A stretch of DNA of 64,000 nucleotides, taken from positions 186,001-250,000 of the forward strand of contig SWDT01000066.1 of the NCBI GenBank assembly GCA_009193035.1, written 5' to 3'. The notes beneath the pieces are model-generated. The model was not told the origin of the DNA. It made no database searches and saw nothing but the letters and a program-made list of their open reading frames with translations. The stretch comes from Halicephalobus mephisto. Its lineage: Eukaryota; Nematoda; Chromadorea; Rhabditida; Panagrolaimidae. A program made the translations under genes and the position numbers. Of this stretch, positions 1-11,023 are shown piece after piece. The stretch's first letter is position 1. Every line of letters starts with the position of its first letter.

Positions 1-3000
1 GAGAAGAGTGCAGGAGCAGATCCAACACGCGAGTCAGAGCCTCGTCGACCAGATTCCTCCTCTTGTCAATGCTGCCACCAGACACGCCGAGGAAATCGGA
101 CACACAGTCAGAGAACACATGACTTTGATCGAACCCCTCGTCCAGAGCTCCATCCAAGCTGCTTCATTGACCTATGACTCAAGATCTCAAGAAAGTCTTC
201 TGGAACAATGCAAGACGGTCACTGAAGCAGAGCTCCAGATGCTGTATGCAACAAAGGACTCTGGAGGGAACCCAAAGGCTAAGGAACTCCACACGATCGT
301 CGAGGAAACTGCTCAACAATTGAGAGAAGCCGTCACTGACCTTCAGAGGAATGTCAGTGTCATGGAATCTGAATCAGGTGGAATCTCTGGAATGGTCGAA
401 ACAATTTCCAGATCCATTGCTATTGCGGATCAGACTGCTCAACAAGCTGCAGGAGACAGCTTTGCTGATGCCCAGACGAGAATGACAAATGCCCTGGAGG
501 AGATCCAGAAGATCGCCACGGATATGCCAACCACAGCTCCAGATTACTTGGGACAACTATCTCTCAGACTCAGTGAGGCTTACAAGAACGTGGCTCTAGA
601 TTCCCAGATTGCCGTGGCTCTCTTGAGTACCCCGCAAATTGCTCAAAAACTCCGTTTCGCTGTCCAGAAGCTCGGAACTGCTTGTATTGAACTTGTCAAG
701 ATCGCTGGACAGAGACGAGCTCATCCAAATGATCCTCAAATCCACAGAGCCTTGGCAGATTCCTCGAAGAAGGTGATTGATGCAGTTAGAGAAGTCCTCG
801 CTGCTCTTCACGAAGGATCCAGAGGCACTCAAGCTTGCATTTCCGCTGCCAACACTGTCAGTGGCATCATTGGAGATCTCGACACAACCATCATGTTCGC
901 CACTTGTGGCTCTCTCAACCCCCAGGCAGGAGAAGCCAATTACGGGAATCACCGGGAGATCATCGCCAAGACTGCTAGAGCCCTCATCGAAGACACCAAG
1001 GGGTTAGTGGCTGGAGCTGCAAGCAACCAAGAACAACTCGCCGTAGCTGCCCAGAACGCAGTCAGATCCATCGTCCATCTCTCTGATGCCGTCAAGAACG
1101 GAGCTGCTTATCTGAGCGAAGATTCTGCCGAATCCCAAGTCCTTGTGATCCATGCAGTCAGAGACGTCGCCGCTGCCCTCAGTGGACTCATCCAAGCAAC
1201 CAAGAACGCCTCAGGCAGAAGTCCTAACGATCCAGCCATGAACCAATTGAAGGAAGCTGCTCGTGTCATGGTCAATAATGTCACTGGACTTCTCAAAACC
1301 GTCAAGTCTGTTGAAGACAGTTCTCAAAGAGGGGCCAACGCTCTGGATGCCGCGATGAACGCTATCGACATTGCTGTCCGTCAAATCGACAATAACGAGG
1401 TTCCTTCGAAGGATCCGGTTCATCCTGACGAAGTCATCAGAGCCGCCAACAACATCCACGAAGTCACAAACAGAGCTGGAGGCGCCGCCACTTCTCTAAA
1501 TCAAGAGCAGATCATCGCAACGGCCAATTACGCCAGACAAGCCGTTGCCGAGCTCCTGATTGTAACCAGAGTCGTGGCTCACAAAGCGGACAACGTAGAC
1601 TTGAAATACAGGACTCTGAATGCTGGAAGGGATGTGGCTCTCCAAGTGAAGCACTTATTGGCAACTTTGTACTCCCTTGCCCAGAGACCCCATGACACCC
1701 AGTCCAAGAATGCCCTCCAGCTCGCTGCTCAGGAAATTGCCAAGGTTAGTTGATTCAAACTGATGAAAACCTCCAATGGACTAAACTTGGATAATGATTG
1801 GAAAGCACAATTTTTAGAACTTTGTAGACACTGTCCAAATTATTTTCATTAGCAATTTTACGAGAACCAACTCGGATAGTGTTTAGGAAACGCCAAAAAC
1901 CGTTGTTTTCGGTCACTATACAAGGCTGATGGCCTCAATATCCCCTTCCAAACGGTTCCAATTGTGCCCCCTCTTGACAAACCTATTCATGCCATTTTGA
2001 AGAAGCCAAAACTATCCATTAATCTCGAGGATAACTTAATTTATGCGTACTTTTCCAGACTGTCGGCGATCTAATCGCATGTGGAGAACAGTTCAAGTCG
2101 GACCAGTGGGCGGGTGTGTCTTCTTCGGATCCAACATTAGCAGCAGAGAACGAGCTTCTTGGAGCGGCAAGTTCCATCGAGGCGGCCTCCGTAAAGCTGG
2201 CACAGTTGAAGCCGCGCGATGTCCCGAGTGTTGGGGTGGGTCTTTTTCCTTTCTTTCCTTTTCAGGCTGTCGCTTTCCGGTCCAGTTGTCCAAAATTCGC
2301 GATTGCTGACCATTCAGCTTTTGTTTGAATGACCCGGTGAAAACTGTTTCCTCAGGTTGGAACAATGGACGACATCTGGCGGACTATTTGTTATTTCTGG
2401 CTGTTATTATCCACGCTGGAACATTCGCGGGTTTGATATGTTGAAATTCTTGGGTTTCGAATTTGTATCAAACCAGAATTTCCAACATATCTGAATCCTC
2501 GGATGTTTGAAGCCTCTGGATTCCGTTCTATCTATGTATTTGTGTATCAATTCTGCTGCTTGGACAACTGGACGGCAATTGTTTGGATCTAAATCCTTTG
2601 TAAACTCATCTAATCCTGTTTATTTCAGCTAGTGAGCGAGGACCAGAGTTTCGACGGGCAGATCCTCTCTGCCGCCAAATCGATCGCCTCCGCTGTCCAG
2701 CTGCTCGTCAAAGCGGCATCCGAAGCTCAACGAGAGCTCGTCGCTCAAGGCCGTCTTGATCCCCATCCTCAGCTGGCCACTGCAGATTACCAATTTGCCG
2801 AAGGACTGGTTTCTGCAGCCAGAACAGTAGCTGCCGCAGTCCATCAATTGTGTGAGGCAGCCAATGGGCTTGTCCAGGGATTGGGAACTGAGGAAAAACT
2901 CATCTCCGCAGCTAAACACGTAGCCTCATCGACAGCTCATCTACTCGTTGCTTGCAAGGTCAAATCAGACATTAACAGCACCGCCAAACAACGGCTCCAG

Positions 3001-3240
3001 TCAGCTGGGCATGCAGTCAAGGTCGCTACGGAGCACCTCGTCAATGCAGCTAGACAAGCGGTTCCCCAGGATGACAGAACTCTTGTGATCTCCCAACGGA
3101 TGGTTTCGGGGATTGCCCAGGTCATGGACGCTCAAGAGGCCGTCATCAGGAAGGAAAGAGAACTCTATGAAGCCAGGAATCGACTCGCGGCCATCAACAA
3201 GTCGAGATACGAGAGGAGTCAATCTCCCGATGACCTCTGA
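1..3240 (+). CDS. tln-1: Talin, C-terminal part (5' end outside window)
   Basis: Talin links integrin tails to actin at cell-matrix attachments. The window opens inside a coding exon that is open from base 2. Inferred exons are 2..1744, 2059..2235 and 2629..3240, all phase 0, giving about 843 residues. The sequence is a run of alanine-rich helical bundles typical of the talin rod. The last exon has the I/LWEQ actin-binding module, with motifs such as AAKSIASAVQLLVKAA and AQRELVAQG, then the C-terminal dimerisation helix (VMDAQEAVIRKERELYEARN). The exon 2 donor could be 2236 (GTGGGT) or 2230 (GTTGGG); both keep frame. AATAAA lies at 3401. The head (FERM) domain must lie upstream. Family call is firm; the exon 2 end is less certain. 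Confidence 0.95.
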
Positions 3241-3400
3241 ACTTGAAAGTGCTGTTTAAAAGCTTATTACTCAATTTTCAATCTACAAGTTTTTTCTTTG
3301 TGCCTTGTTTAAAAACCTTGAGTGCTACTTTTTGTTCCATATCCACGCTATTTGAAAATCTGCCATTTTATTTTGAATTCTCAAAGGGAAATCATATATC

Positions 3401-3406
3401 AATAAA
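3401..3406 (+). terminator. Poly(A) signal of the talin gene
   Basis: AATAAA about 160 nt after the talin stop codon, in AT-rich sequence. It is the first canonical signal downstream on this strand. Confidence 0.6.
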
Positions 3407-4055
3407 GTTATTTGACTAATTACTGCTGCGTTAGTCTAATGATTAAACCACAGATTATAATACAAGTAATTTCACGACAAATCTAGAGTATTTATAACTC
3501 GGCAGATTTAAAAAGTCGGAATTTGAAAATTTTTTTGAAATTACTAATAAAGAAAAACTGAAACGATTTCGGATTATATCATATCTTCTATGTCTCCGGC
3601 ATTATTACGAGCTTCTGGAAATTACATTGAAAAAATCATTTGATTCTCAAGGAAATTGTTATTTTTATTTCCGTAAATCAGCTACAGGTTGTATAAAATT
3701 CAATGTTTTGAAATTTCTAAAGGAGAAAGAAGGCAGCGAGAAAAAATAACCTGAAATTCATCAACAATATATTGGAGTTGAAATTCTTAACTAGTATTAC
3801 TGGTCTTATAAACGGGATGTAAGGATTGAAGTTGAAGTCAAGGGTGAAATGTCGGAAGCTTGGATAACATTTAGTTTAACTATGTTAATAATTAAAATCA
3901 AATTGTTATTCTACTTTATCGCTTTCCTTCTACATCGAGAGGATGAAATAATTTCAGTTTATATTGGGTGATTCTAGTTCAATAAGCTGTGTTTATGTAG
4001 CTGACATCAGAGCAATTGTAATTTAAATTCCCTCATTTCCTGGTAGGTTGTAAAT
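3407..4055. other. Intergenic, no gene seen
   Basis: AT-rich spacer between talin and the glycosyltransferase. I see no coding exon or repeat. It presumably contains the glycosyltransferase promoter. Confidence 0.5.
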
Positions 4056-5737
4056 ATGGAATATTCAGGAAAGCAGGCTTTAGTAGAGGTGTCTACGAGA
4101 AATAATATTTTCTTCAAAATTCTGCTTAACCTGGCAATTATATGTATGTTTGCTTTTTTGATCCTCTTCGCCATCGTGAATGAGAGATTAGAAGGTGAAA
4201 TAAGGATGCAAAAACTGGAGTTGTTCCCAAAAGAATTCAAACCAAGCGATTTAAACAAACCTTTCTTCCGGAAGCCCGATGAAGTGCAGAATGTTAATTG
4301 TGCCAGATTCTTTGAAAAAGACATTGACTATGAAACTCCACATGTTGAGACTAGGATACAGTACAAGGACTCGGAATTCTTATCCACCGACTGTAAGGAG
4401 ATCAAAAAGAGGAACTACTTCCCGGAAAAACCACTCAGTGACGCTGAGGCCGTCTTTCCCATTGCTTTTGCGAGGACCGTTTACAAGGTAACTTTAGGAC
4501 TTTGAGTTGAACAACTGCAATCCAGGTTTATACAGGATTACTTGTTTCTGGAAATGGAACTAGCAGCTATTTACACCCCTCAGAACATCTATTGCTACTC
4601 TATTGATACGAAATCTGATGAAACCTTTCGTAAACGGATCCATGCGCTAGCTAACTGCTTCCCTAATGTCATCTACACCGAAATAGAGTTTCATGTCACC
4701 AAAGGCGGCAAAAATATGAAATTTGCTCACTATGAATGCTTGAAGGAGTTAATGAAGTTCGACTGGAAGTATATAGTCCTACTTCAGGTAGGTTTCACTT
4801 TCTTCGATGATCAAGAACAAAAGTAAATATATTATTTTTTAAAATAACACGATATTATTTGAACAGAAATAAACGACAAAGACGAGATCCATTCGAATTG
4901 AACGAAAGCAAACAAATAATTAATTCTCAATAGTTCTATTTGATAAATACCTGAGATTTCAGAATCATGATTTCGCAATGAAAACCAACGCTGAAATTGT
5001 TCAGATTCTCACATGGATGAATGGAACTAACGACGTAGAGATCGGTTCACCAATATGGAAAAGAATAGATACGAATCAGAACTGGACTTTTCAGAACTTG
5101 AATCTGTTTCAGAGAAGTTTGTTTTTTGCACAAAAGTTTAGTTTCCACCATTTTAGAAGAGCGGAACTTGGCTGGGTTCAATGGAAAAGAACCCAAGTTG
5201 AACTTTGCCAAAGGCAATGTGGTGTGTTCATTGTCCAGAGTCATGGCCGACTTTATGGTTCTTGACTTGAACCTAACCACAGTCCTCACTTTGATGAACA
5301 AGGGGAAGTACGGTAACGAAGAGATCTTGATTCCTACTCTCATGGCGACTGATGCCCTGAATGCTCCTGGGGGCTTTACTCATCACTGTGTGGACAAGAA
5401 CATCAGTGTTCATCAGCTAACCAGGATGTCCATCTGGAATAACCGAGGAAAATGCAACACAATCCAGCATTCCACATGTATCTTTGGAGTAGCTGATTTG
5501 AAGCACCTCAGACACTACCCTCATCTGTTTGGGAACAAAATGATGCCGGAAGTCGACTTCCTTGCTTCTGTTTGTTGGAAGGAGTTTTTATTCAACCGAA
5601 CGCACATTAACTCAATAGCTAATCCGAGAGATGAATTGGATCAGAAGATTTATGTTAATTCGGCTATAGTTCGGTATAATAAGGAGAAACACGACCCGAA
5701 TTTTAACATCTCCAACTTTAGATGTAAAATAAAGTAA
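4056..5737 (+). CDS. Core-2/I-branching beta-1,6-N-acetylglucosaminyltransferase-like protein
   Basis: Exons 4056..4487, 4536..4787, 4963..5116 and 5157..5737 splice in frame to 472 residues. A short cytoplasmic tail and one hydrophobic segment at about residues 21-45 give type II Golgi topology. The luminal part has the landmarks of the nematode GLY family (Pfam Branch): FARTVYKDYLFLEMELA, PQNIYCYSIDTKSD, YIVLLQNHDFAMKTNAE and LNFAKGNVVCSLSR, with spaced cysteines. Family members transfer GlcNAc in beta-1,6 linkage to build branched O-glycans or I antigen; the acceptor here is unknown. The family is expanded in nematodes. Start chosen at the only ATG before the membrane segment. Confidence 0.85.
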
Positions 5738-5934
5738 AATTTTTTATTAAGGAGCACAGTGGAAACTTGTGTATAATGGGTAAAATCTGCAATTTCTGGA
5801 AAATATACTGGTCTACTTGAATTCAAGAAGATACAAGTTTTCATATATAGACAAGAATAATAAACTTGATCAATACATGGCTCAAAAAATTACATCAATC
5901 TAAATACTGTTAAAAAGCAATTTTCAGAAAATTA

Positions 5935-6204
5935 CTAATCACAATCTCCATCATGATCCCCATGATGAACCCCATGATGGTGATGATGATGTATGTTGAT
6001 CCCACCAACCTGATGGCCATTATGACAATGATGATCGTGATGATGGCCAAGATAAATATATTCAGAATTGTGATTCTCTTGCAAGCCTCCAAGATTAAGT
6101 TGCCCGGACATGTTATAGTCCCGGCGACGCTTACGGTAGTGGCTATGATGATTATGTTGAGAGGGCATGCAAAAACATCTAAGAAGATCTTCCAAAAACG
6201 GCAT
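5935..6204 (-). CDS. Small histidine-rich protein (putative)
   Basis: An 89-residue ORF. The N-terminal half is ordinary, with a basic RKRRR patch. The C-terminal half is very rich in His, Asp and Gly (for example GHHHDHHCHNGHQVGG, then six consecutive His) and ends DHDGDCD. Such tracts bind Zn, Cu or Ni in other proteins. No signal peptide or membrane segment is seen. On DNA the tract is a degenerate CAT/CAC trinucleotide repeat, so the ORF could be a repeat by-product. An acceptor-like TTATAAG lies just upstream of the ATG. No homolog recognised. Confidence 0.4.
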   Translation of the reverse strand: MPFLEDLLRCFCMPSQHNHHSHYRKRRRDYNMSGQLNLGGLQENHNSEYIYLGHHHDHHCHNGHQVGGINIHHHHHHGVHHGDHDGDCD

Positions 6205-7500
6205 TTTATCTTATAAGGTCTCAACGAAATAAATTCAAATAGTTCAACAAAAGTTAGTTTTATTTAATTACCCGGAAGATAGTATGGAGTTAAGCAAAGT
6301 TGAACAAATTTCGTAATCGAAAGTTTTATAAGAGCACATGCTGATTACGTATCATGGCTCAGATAAGATTGTAGAAGACAGGGAACTACTCCTAATCAAA
6401 CGAAGAATTACGTCGTAAGCTATATCTGCTATAGTCTAAGAGAAGATTTTTATTTTACAATACATGATGTGCAGATGCAAATTTTAAATCACAAGTGTAA
6501 ACGTACCACATAAATGATGAGAAAACAATAAAACCAATCATTACGAAAAAGATGAGTAAATTATGAAATTAGTTCAAAACATGATCAGTTTTTACTTCTT
6601 TATATTTCATTTTGAATAATATACAGGATGTCCCAAAAATTTCATTTTCGGCTTTAATTTTTTATTCGAAGAGCTGGAGAACTGGTATTTAGCTAATTAG
6701 AGTAACTCAAGACCCACCTCAGGATACTGGGGTTATCTCATGGAAATTTGGGATATAGTAGTTGGAGCGATTTTTAGAAACCTTTCGATACAAAATTTCC
6801 AAGGTTTCTACCACGAACTCCTCTATAAAAGTAATCCAGAAAAATTCTTTTGCACTTTTTAGAGACTCCCTATCAAAACGTATGTAAATAAGGAATGGAT
6901 TTTCAATAACTCTATTGGTTTCAGAACGCGATGTCAAGGTTTTGTTCCAAAAAAGTCCCTTTTTTAAATTTGTGTTTGTCATTTCTTTTAGAAGGCGCCT
7001 TAGTTTCCCAAACTTTGCTAGATGATAGAGCTTGAAGTGAACGACAAATCCCGCTGTTCGGAAGTTTTCCCAGTGAGACCTCATTTCCCGACTCTTGTAG
7101 ACTGCCAAAGATTTAACCGAGATCAGGTAAGGCTAATTTTTGGAAAGCTCTTTTGACGCGTTACAGCACTTCAATCATAAAAAACATCAATATTAACATT
7201 AGTAAAGAGAACTTGGAAGAGTATGAACCTCACTTTCAACCATAACAGATACTGTACTTTTAGCATCGTCGATGTATTGTGGGATTATATCAGAATAAAT
7301 GTCTTTTAAATACGAGCTCTTGCGTGTCCATTCAGTGTAACCATAATGGTTGTAAGATAGTTCTCTCGCGACTCGCACTGCTCTTAAAATTTCCCCCTTT
7401 TAAATCTGTTTTCTGGTTGCCATATTAGACTCATCCAACTACCTAATAAGCCGTGTTAAAAAGGAAGTCAATCATATGAAAGAGAAGTTGCGAGGGAATA
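6205..7500. other. Intergenic, possible mobile-element remnants
   Basis: AT-rich, with no supported gene. Near 6627 the string ACAGGATGTCCCAAAAATTTC resembles termini of some DNA transposons. A 129-codon minus-strand frame at 6719..7108 has no recognisable domain. I regard this as decayed repetitive DNA, at low confidence. Confidence 0.3.
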
Positions 7501-7527
7501 AACCCCGACAACCACCTTGCATTCTTT

Positions 7528-8124
7528 TGAAAAGCGCACAACCACATAATGAAAGAACTTCTTTTTCGTTTATAAGCTCAGCTTTAGCAGAGCATTCCAA
7601 AATTTCTGGTATTTCTCGCCACAAGATTGCTCAAGAGCGGAATTCAATGTTTACCTCAAACTTGGGTAATTAAACCGAAGAGAAATTCGTCGCTTCGGCT
7701 CCTCTAGCGAACCAATACTTTTCGTTAAATGAATGCTGGTCGATGCAGTCATCTCAGCGAAACACAGCAAGCAGATATGAGCGCTAGAGGAAGCCAAACA
7801 GAAAGAAGGACTGACTGGCCTGCCTCCGACCCGAAAAGAATTTTCACTGCAGTTATGTTTGTCTGCCTTTCTCCCCGTAATCTCTCTTCTTTTCGAAAAT
7901 TGACTATCGCCCGACATTCATTTAACCAAAAAGGTTCATCAGGTAGAACATTTGAAGCGACGAGTTTCTCTTCGGTTTAATTACCCAAGTTTGAGGTAAA
8001 CATTGAATTCCGCTCTTGAGCAATCTTGTGGCGAGAAATACCAGAAATTTTGGAATGCTCTGCTGAAGCGGAGCTTATAAACGAAAAAGAAGTTCTTTTA
8101 TTACGTGGTTGTGCATTTTTCATC
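7528..8124. mobile_element. Foldback/MITE-like element with long inverted repeats
   Basis: The left arm at about 7528..7696 and right arm at about 7954..8124 are near-perfect reverse complements, about 170 bp each. Mismatches are scattered, for example at 7544-7555 and near the inner ends. They flank a unique centre of about 257 bp with no ORF matching a transposase. A single strand would form a very stable hairpin. The same 40-plus residue frame is read on the plus strand of the left arm and the minus strand of the right arm, purely because of the symmetry. I did not find clear target-site duplications. Confidence 0.75.
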
Positions 8125-8499
8125 TTAGAAATAATGAATGCAAAGCTGATCGTTTCAAAATAAGAGAAAGCTTCCCATACCAGCACCAAAGCTCCGTTTA
8201 GAGAAGCATTGCGGTTCCGGATTGAACAATCAGTGCTCTGAAGCAAAAATGAAAGTACGCGCTGAAACTGACGAAGCAAAATCAACTTGCTTCGGCGAAG
8301 TTGACGACACCTTGGAAATCATCGATGACCAGATCACTTAGATAACCAAGAACGCGGTAGATAGATGGCCTTGCAGTAGGAATGGGATGCCGAAAGAATG
8401 AATTTGAAATCACGCAGCTACCTACCCTTACCATTCGAGTTATCAACTGGAAAATTGGGTCAAAGGACCAAAAAAATTACGATAAATTTGTATTTATTG

Positions 8500-9060
8500 T
8501 AACTTTGATTGTGCGATATAAGAATAAATGTGAAATGTAAATGTATGTTGCGGTTCCTTCCTCAGATCATGCCAAGAGTACCTACATTCATCAAGGTTAA
8601 ACTTCTTTTTATCAGAAAAGATAACCTAAAGAATATTAATTTGAGTCACGAACAAAAGTTGAATTTATACCGTTCCAGTCTCTGTTCCTATGAATTCAAG
8701 TCTACTTTCCTTATGGACACGTAGGATTCTTGGAGTCTTTCAATTTCGGCAACTTGAGGCGGAGCACTTTGACAATGATTTTACTAACAGTTCTAATAGA
8801 GATATCAACTTCACGTTCGTTTCGGATATCTCTCGCAGGTTTCATAGAATTGAAAATTTTCCTCCGAATTCGTCGCTGCTTTCTTAAATTCAAATTCTGT
8901 GGACATTCAGTCCTCTTCTTACGCTTTTTACCACGAAAAATTAGCTTAACACCAGCTTCTATATGACTACGTTCGCTAGCAGTCAATCTATATGATTTTC
9001 CGGCCTTCCGAGAATCTTCTGTTGAGGCTTGAGGAGACGCGGTGCAAGTGGCGCGTCCTG
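8500..9060 (-). pseudogene. Tc1/mariner-type transposase relic
   Basis: Read on the minus strand, an open stretch at 8711..8986 resembles the paired helix-turn-helix DNA-binding part of Tc1/mariner transposases (ERSHIEAG, then RKQRRIRRKI and VDISIRTVSKII). Further on, after several stops, revcomp of about 8550..8625 reads VIFSDKKKFNLDE and YSWHDLRKEPQ. This matches the catalytic block around an essential Asp in this superfamily (usual form FSDEKKFNLD...WHDLRKE). Stops between the two parts and the missing third catalytic residue show it is dead. No terminal inverted repeats were identified, so the limits are approximate. Confidence 0.7.
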
Positions 9061-9690
9061 ATTAGGTGATCTTAGCACGACCGCCGTAATCCTAAGAGAT
9101 TTATATCGTTATTATTGTTTAAGAACATATTTCTATGGAAGATTGTGACGTGTTGTTCTATAAAGACTCAATTATATCTCCTCCTATTCGTCGTGTACCA
9201 AGTCAACATCTTCAATGTACCTTCTTCTGTATTTAATAAACTACTTACCACGAGGCATAATATAGCAGTAATAATAGAAACAATCAAAGATACGCAGAAA
9301 ACATAATAATAAAATATACTTACGTCACAGTTATTCGTGCTGAGTTTCGAAATTTTTAAGATTCCCCGCGCTTTTACACCAAACTTCTATGCTTTGTTTC
9401 GTTTTATTAATAACCAATTATGCTTTATCATATTATAGTAATCATTCATCTGAATATCCAGCGCATATATGGAAAGTCGTGACAGAATATATTTATGTCG
9501 AGGACTTTATTATTGGTTTATAAGAGAATTATGAATACGACGCAAAAAAGCATTATTTGTAATAGAAAATCTTAATTGTATAGAAGTACTTTCCGAAAAT
9601 TTAATTAGTTGCCATTAAATCGAATCAATCATGATCAGTTTCCTTTATTGGTTTACACATATTTTTGTTACTCAAAGTCAATAAACGCCA
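9061..9690. other. Intergenic, nothing recognised
   Basis: AT-rich sequence with only short frames; no repeat, RNA gene or coding exon could be supported. Confidence 0.4.
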
Positions 9691-9697
9691 ATATAGT

Positions 9698-10035
9698 TTT
9701 TCGAAATTGCAGAGCGATGTTTGCAATTTCTGTCAATTGCTCAAGGAAAACTGAGTGGGTACGGTAAAGGAGAAATTGGGCGACTCTTTAGAGATCTGAA
9801 TCCAAAGCACTTTCAATCATTGTATTCATGCAAAAAAATCAATTTTAGACAAGCTTCGGGACATTTTGTTAACATCAGTAAAATTCTAAACGAAGAATTA
9901 AATTACCTTGGTTATTGTTGTCTTTTCCTCACTTCCAACGGTTTCCACTATCCTGTTATGAAGAGCCCCAATCATTTCCACTACCAAAACGACAATGAAT
10001 TTCATATTATCGTCTACCATATCCTGATGACTTTA
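9698..10035 (+). pseudogene. Broken paralog of the orphan secreted protein at 19718..20543
   Basis: Two frames carry matching pieces. From about 9698 the reading FSKLQSDVCNFCQLLKEN, stop, then VKEKLGDSLEI parallels NFQNSDCSFCQ...VKKELDIILED of the intact gene's first exon. From about 9870 another frame reads NISKILNEELNYLG and SPNHFHYQNDNEFHIIVYH, paralleling ESNKILNTKLKHFG and SSHHFHYQKDNEIHLIVHR of its second exon. In-frame stops, a lost splice donor and truncation after the HFHYQ block indicate a pseudogene. An ATTTTAG acceptor-like site survives between the parts (about 9849), where the intact gene has its intron. Confidence 0.7.
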
Positions 10036-10114
10036 CATATATCGGTGAAACGATGAAGGGAAGATATAGGAAATCACATTGTCAGAAATATAACTTTTTA
10101 TCTTATTCCTCCTA

Positions 10115-10337
10115 TAACTGTCGACATCATGGCTGGTATATGTGTGGCACATTTATTCGGATGGATTAGATAGCAAAATCACTAATGTAGGACAATAGAA
10201 CTTAACTCAATAACAATTCATTCAAGAGAACTTCTGTTTAAATACTTCAAGTTAGCTGTCTGTAACTATGCATCTAGCATTTCTATAACTGATAAACGCG
10301 TATTTGCGTGTACTAGCTACGAGGCATGAATAACAAC
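10115..10337 (+). repeat. Dispersed repeat, copy 1 (about 222 bp)
   Basis: Starts TAACTGTCGACATCATGGCT and ends near GCATGAATAACAA. It is closely similar over its length to 12889..13109, same orientation, with scattered substitutions and small indels. Shared core: CAAGTTAGCTGTCTGTAACT. No transposase or terminal repeat is visible. Family unknown. Confidence 0.8.
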
Positions 10338-10975
10338 TAATATTGGTTTTTTATTTTTTCTGAAGTCAAATGTAGTTTTGTAACTGATTAAGATGTTTAT
10401 CATTGTAGAGTATTGTTGTGTCGTGATAACAAAGTCATGCGTTGATAAGAACAATATATTGGCATATAGGATACAAAGTAAAAATACAGCTTCGAATGAT
10501 ACATCACAATTAGAACAGAGCTGTTCATTTCAAACTTTTGAATCGACCTTCGAATCGATTTCAAACTGAATCATGAAGTTCAGAATTTGGAAGGTTTTAA
10601 TTCAAAAATCTTGAAAAATGAACAACTCTGATCTTGACTAAGCACAATTACTTTGAATACAACTGATTTTATTAAAGATTTTTCTAAGACTAAATTAATA
10701 ATAAATATCAAATTATTTTTGCACAATTTACGACCTGATCTTTTTTCAACATCAAGTTCAAAATTCCCAAATTTAATTTTTTTTTTAGAGCAATGTTCTA
10801 GATCATATTTTTAAGGCATTCCGGATATTTTTTACCAATGCATTTTCATAGACGTACACTTAATGTCAAGCCAAATTTGATTTTCTTTTTTTCTGTTCCA
10901 TCATATTTGGTTTAACAGCTGTCGCTGAAACAAAATCTTTCTTGTTTAGGCAAACATATTTGAAGGCATTACTAG
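10338..10975. other. Intergenic, upstream of the heptapeptide-repeat gene
   Basis: AT-rich. It contains a small cluster of GAATCGA-type repeats near 10540-10560. No gene recognised. The distal end is the promoter region of the repeat protein. Confidence 0.4.
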
Positions 10976-10983
10976 TATATAAA
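10976..10983 (+). promoter_or_regulatory. TATA box of the heptapeptide-repeat gene
   Basis: TATATAAA, 41 nt before the chosen ATG at 11024. That spacing fits initiation near 11005 with a very short leader, typical of highly expressed secreted-protein genes. Confidence 0.6.
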
Positions 10984-11023
10984 GTCATCGGTGATAGAGA
11001 CAATATTAATCATTTCGAGAAAC

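Noticed and set aside
6719..7108. 129-codon minus-strand frame near a transposon-end-like string
   Set aside because: No match to a transposase motif that I can see; kept only as a possible remnant.
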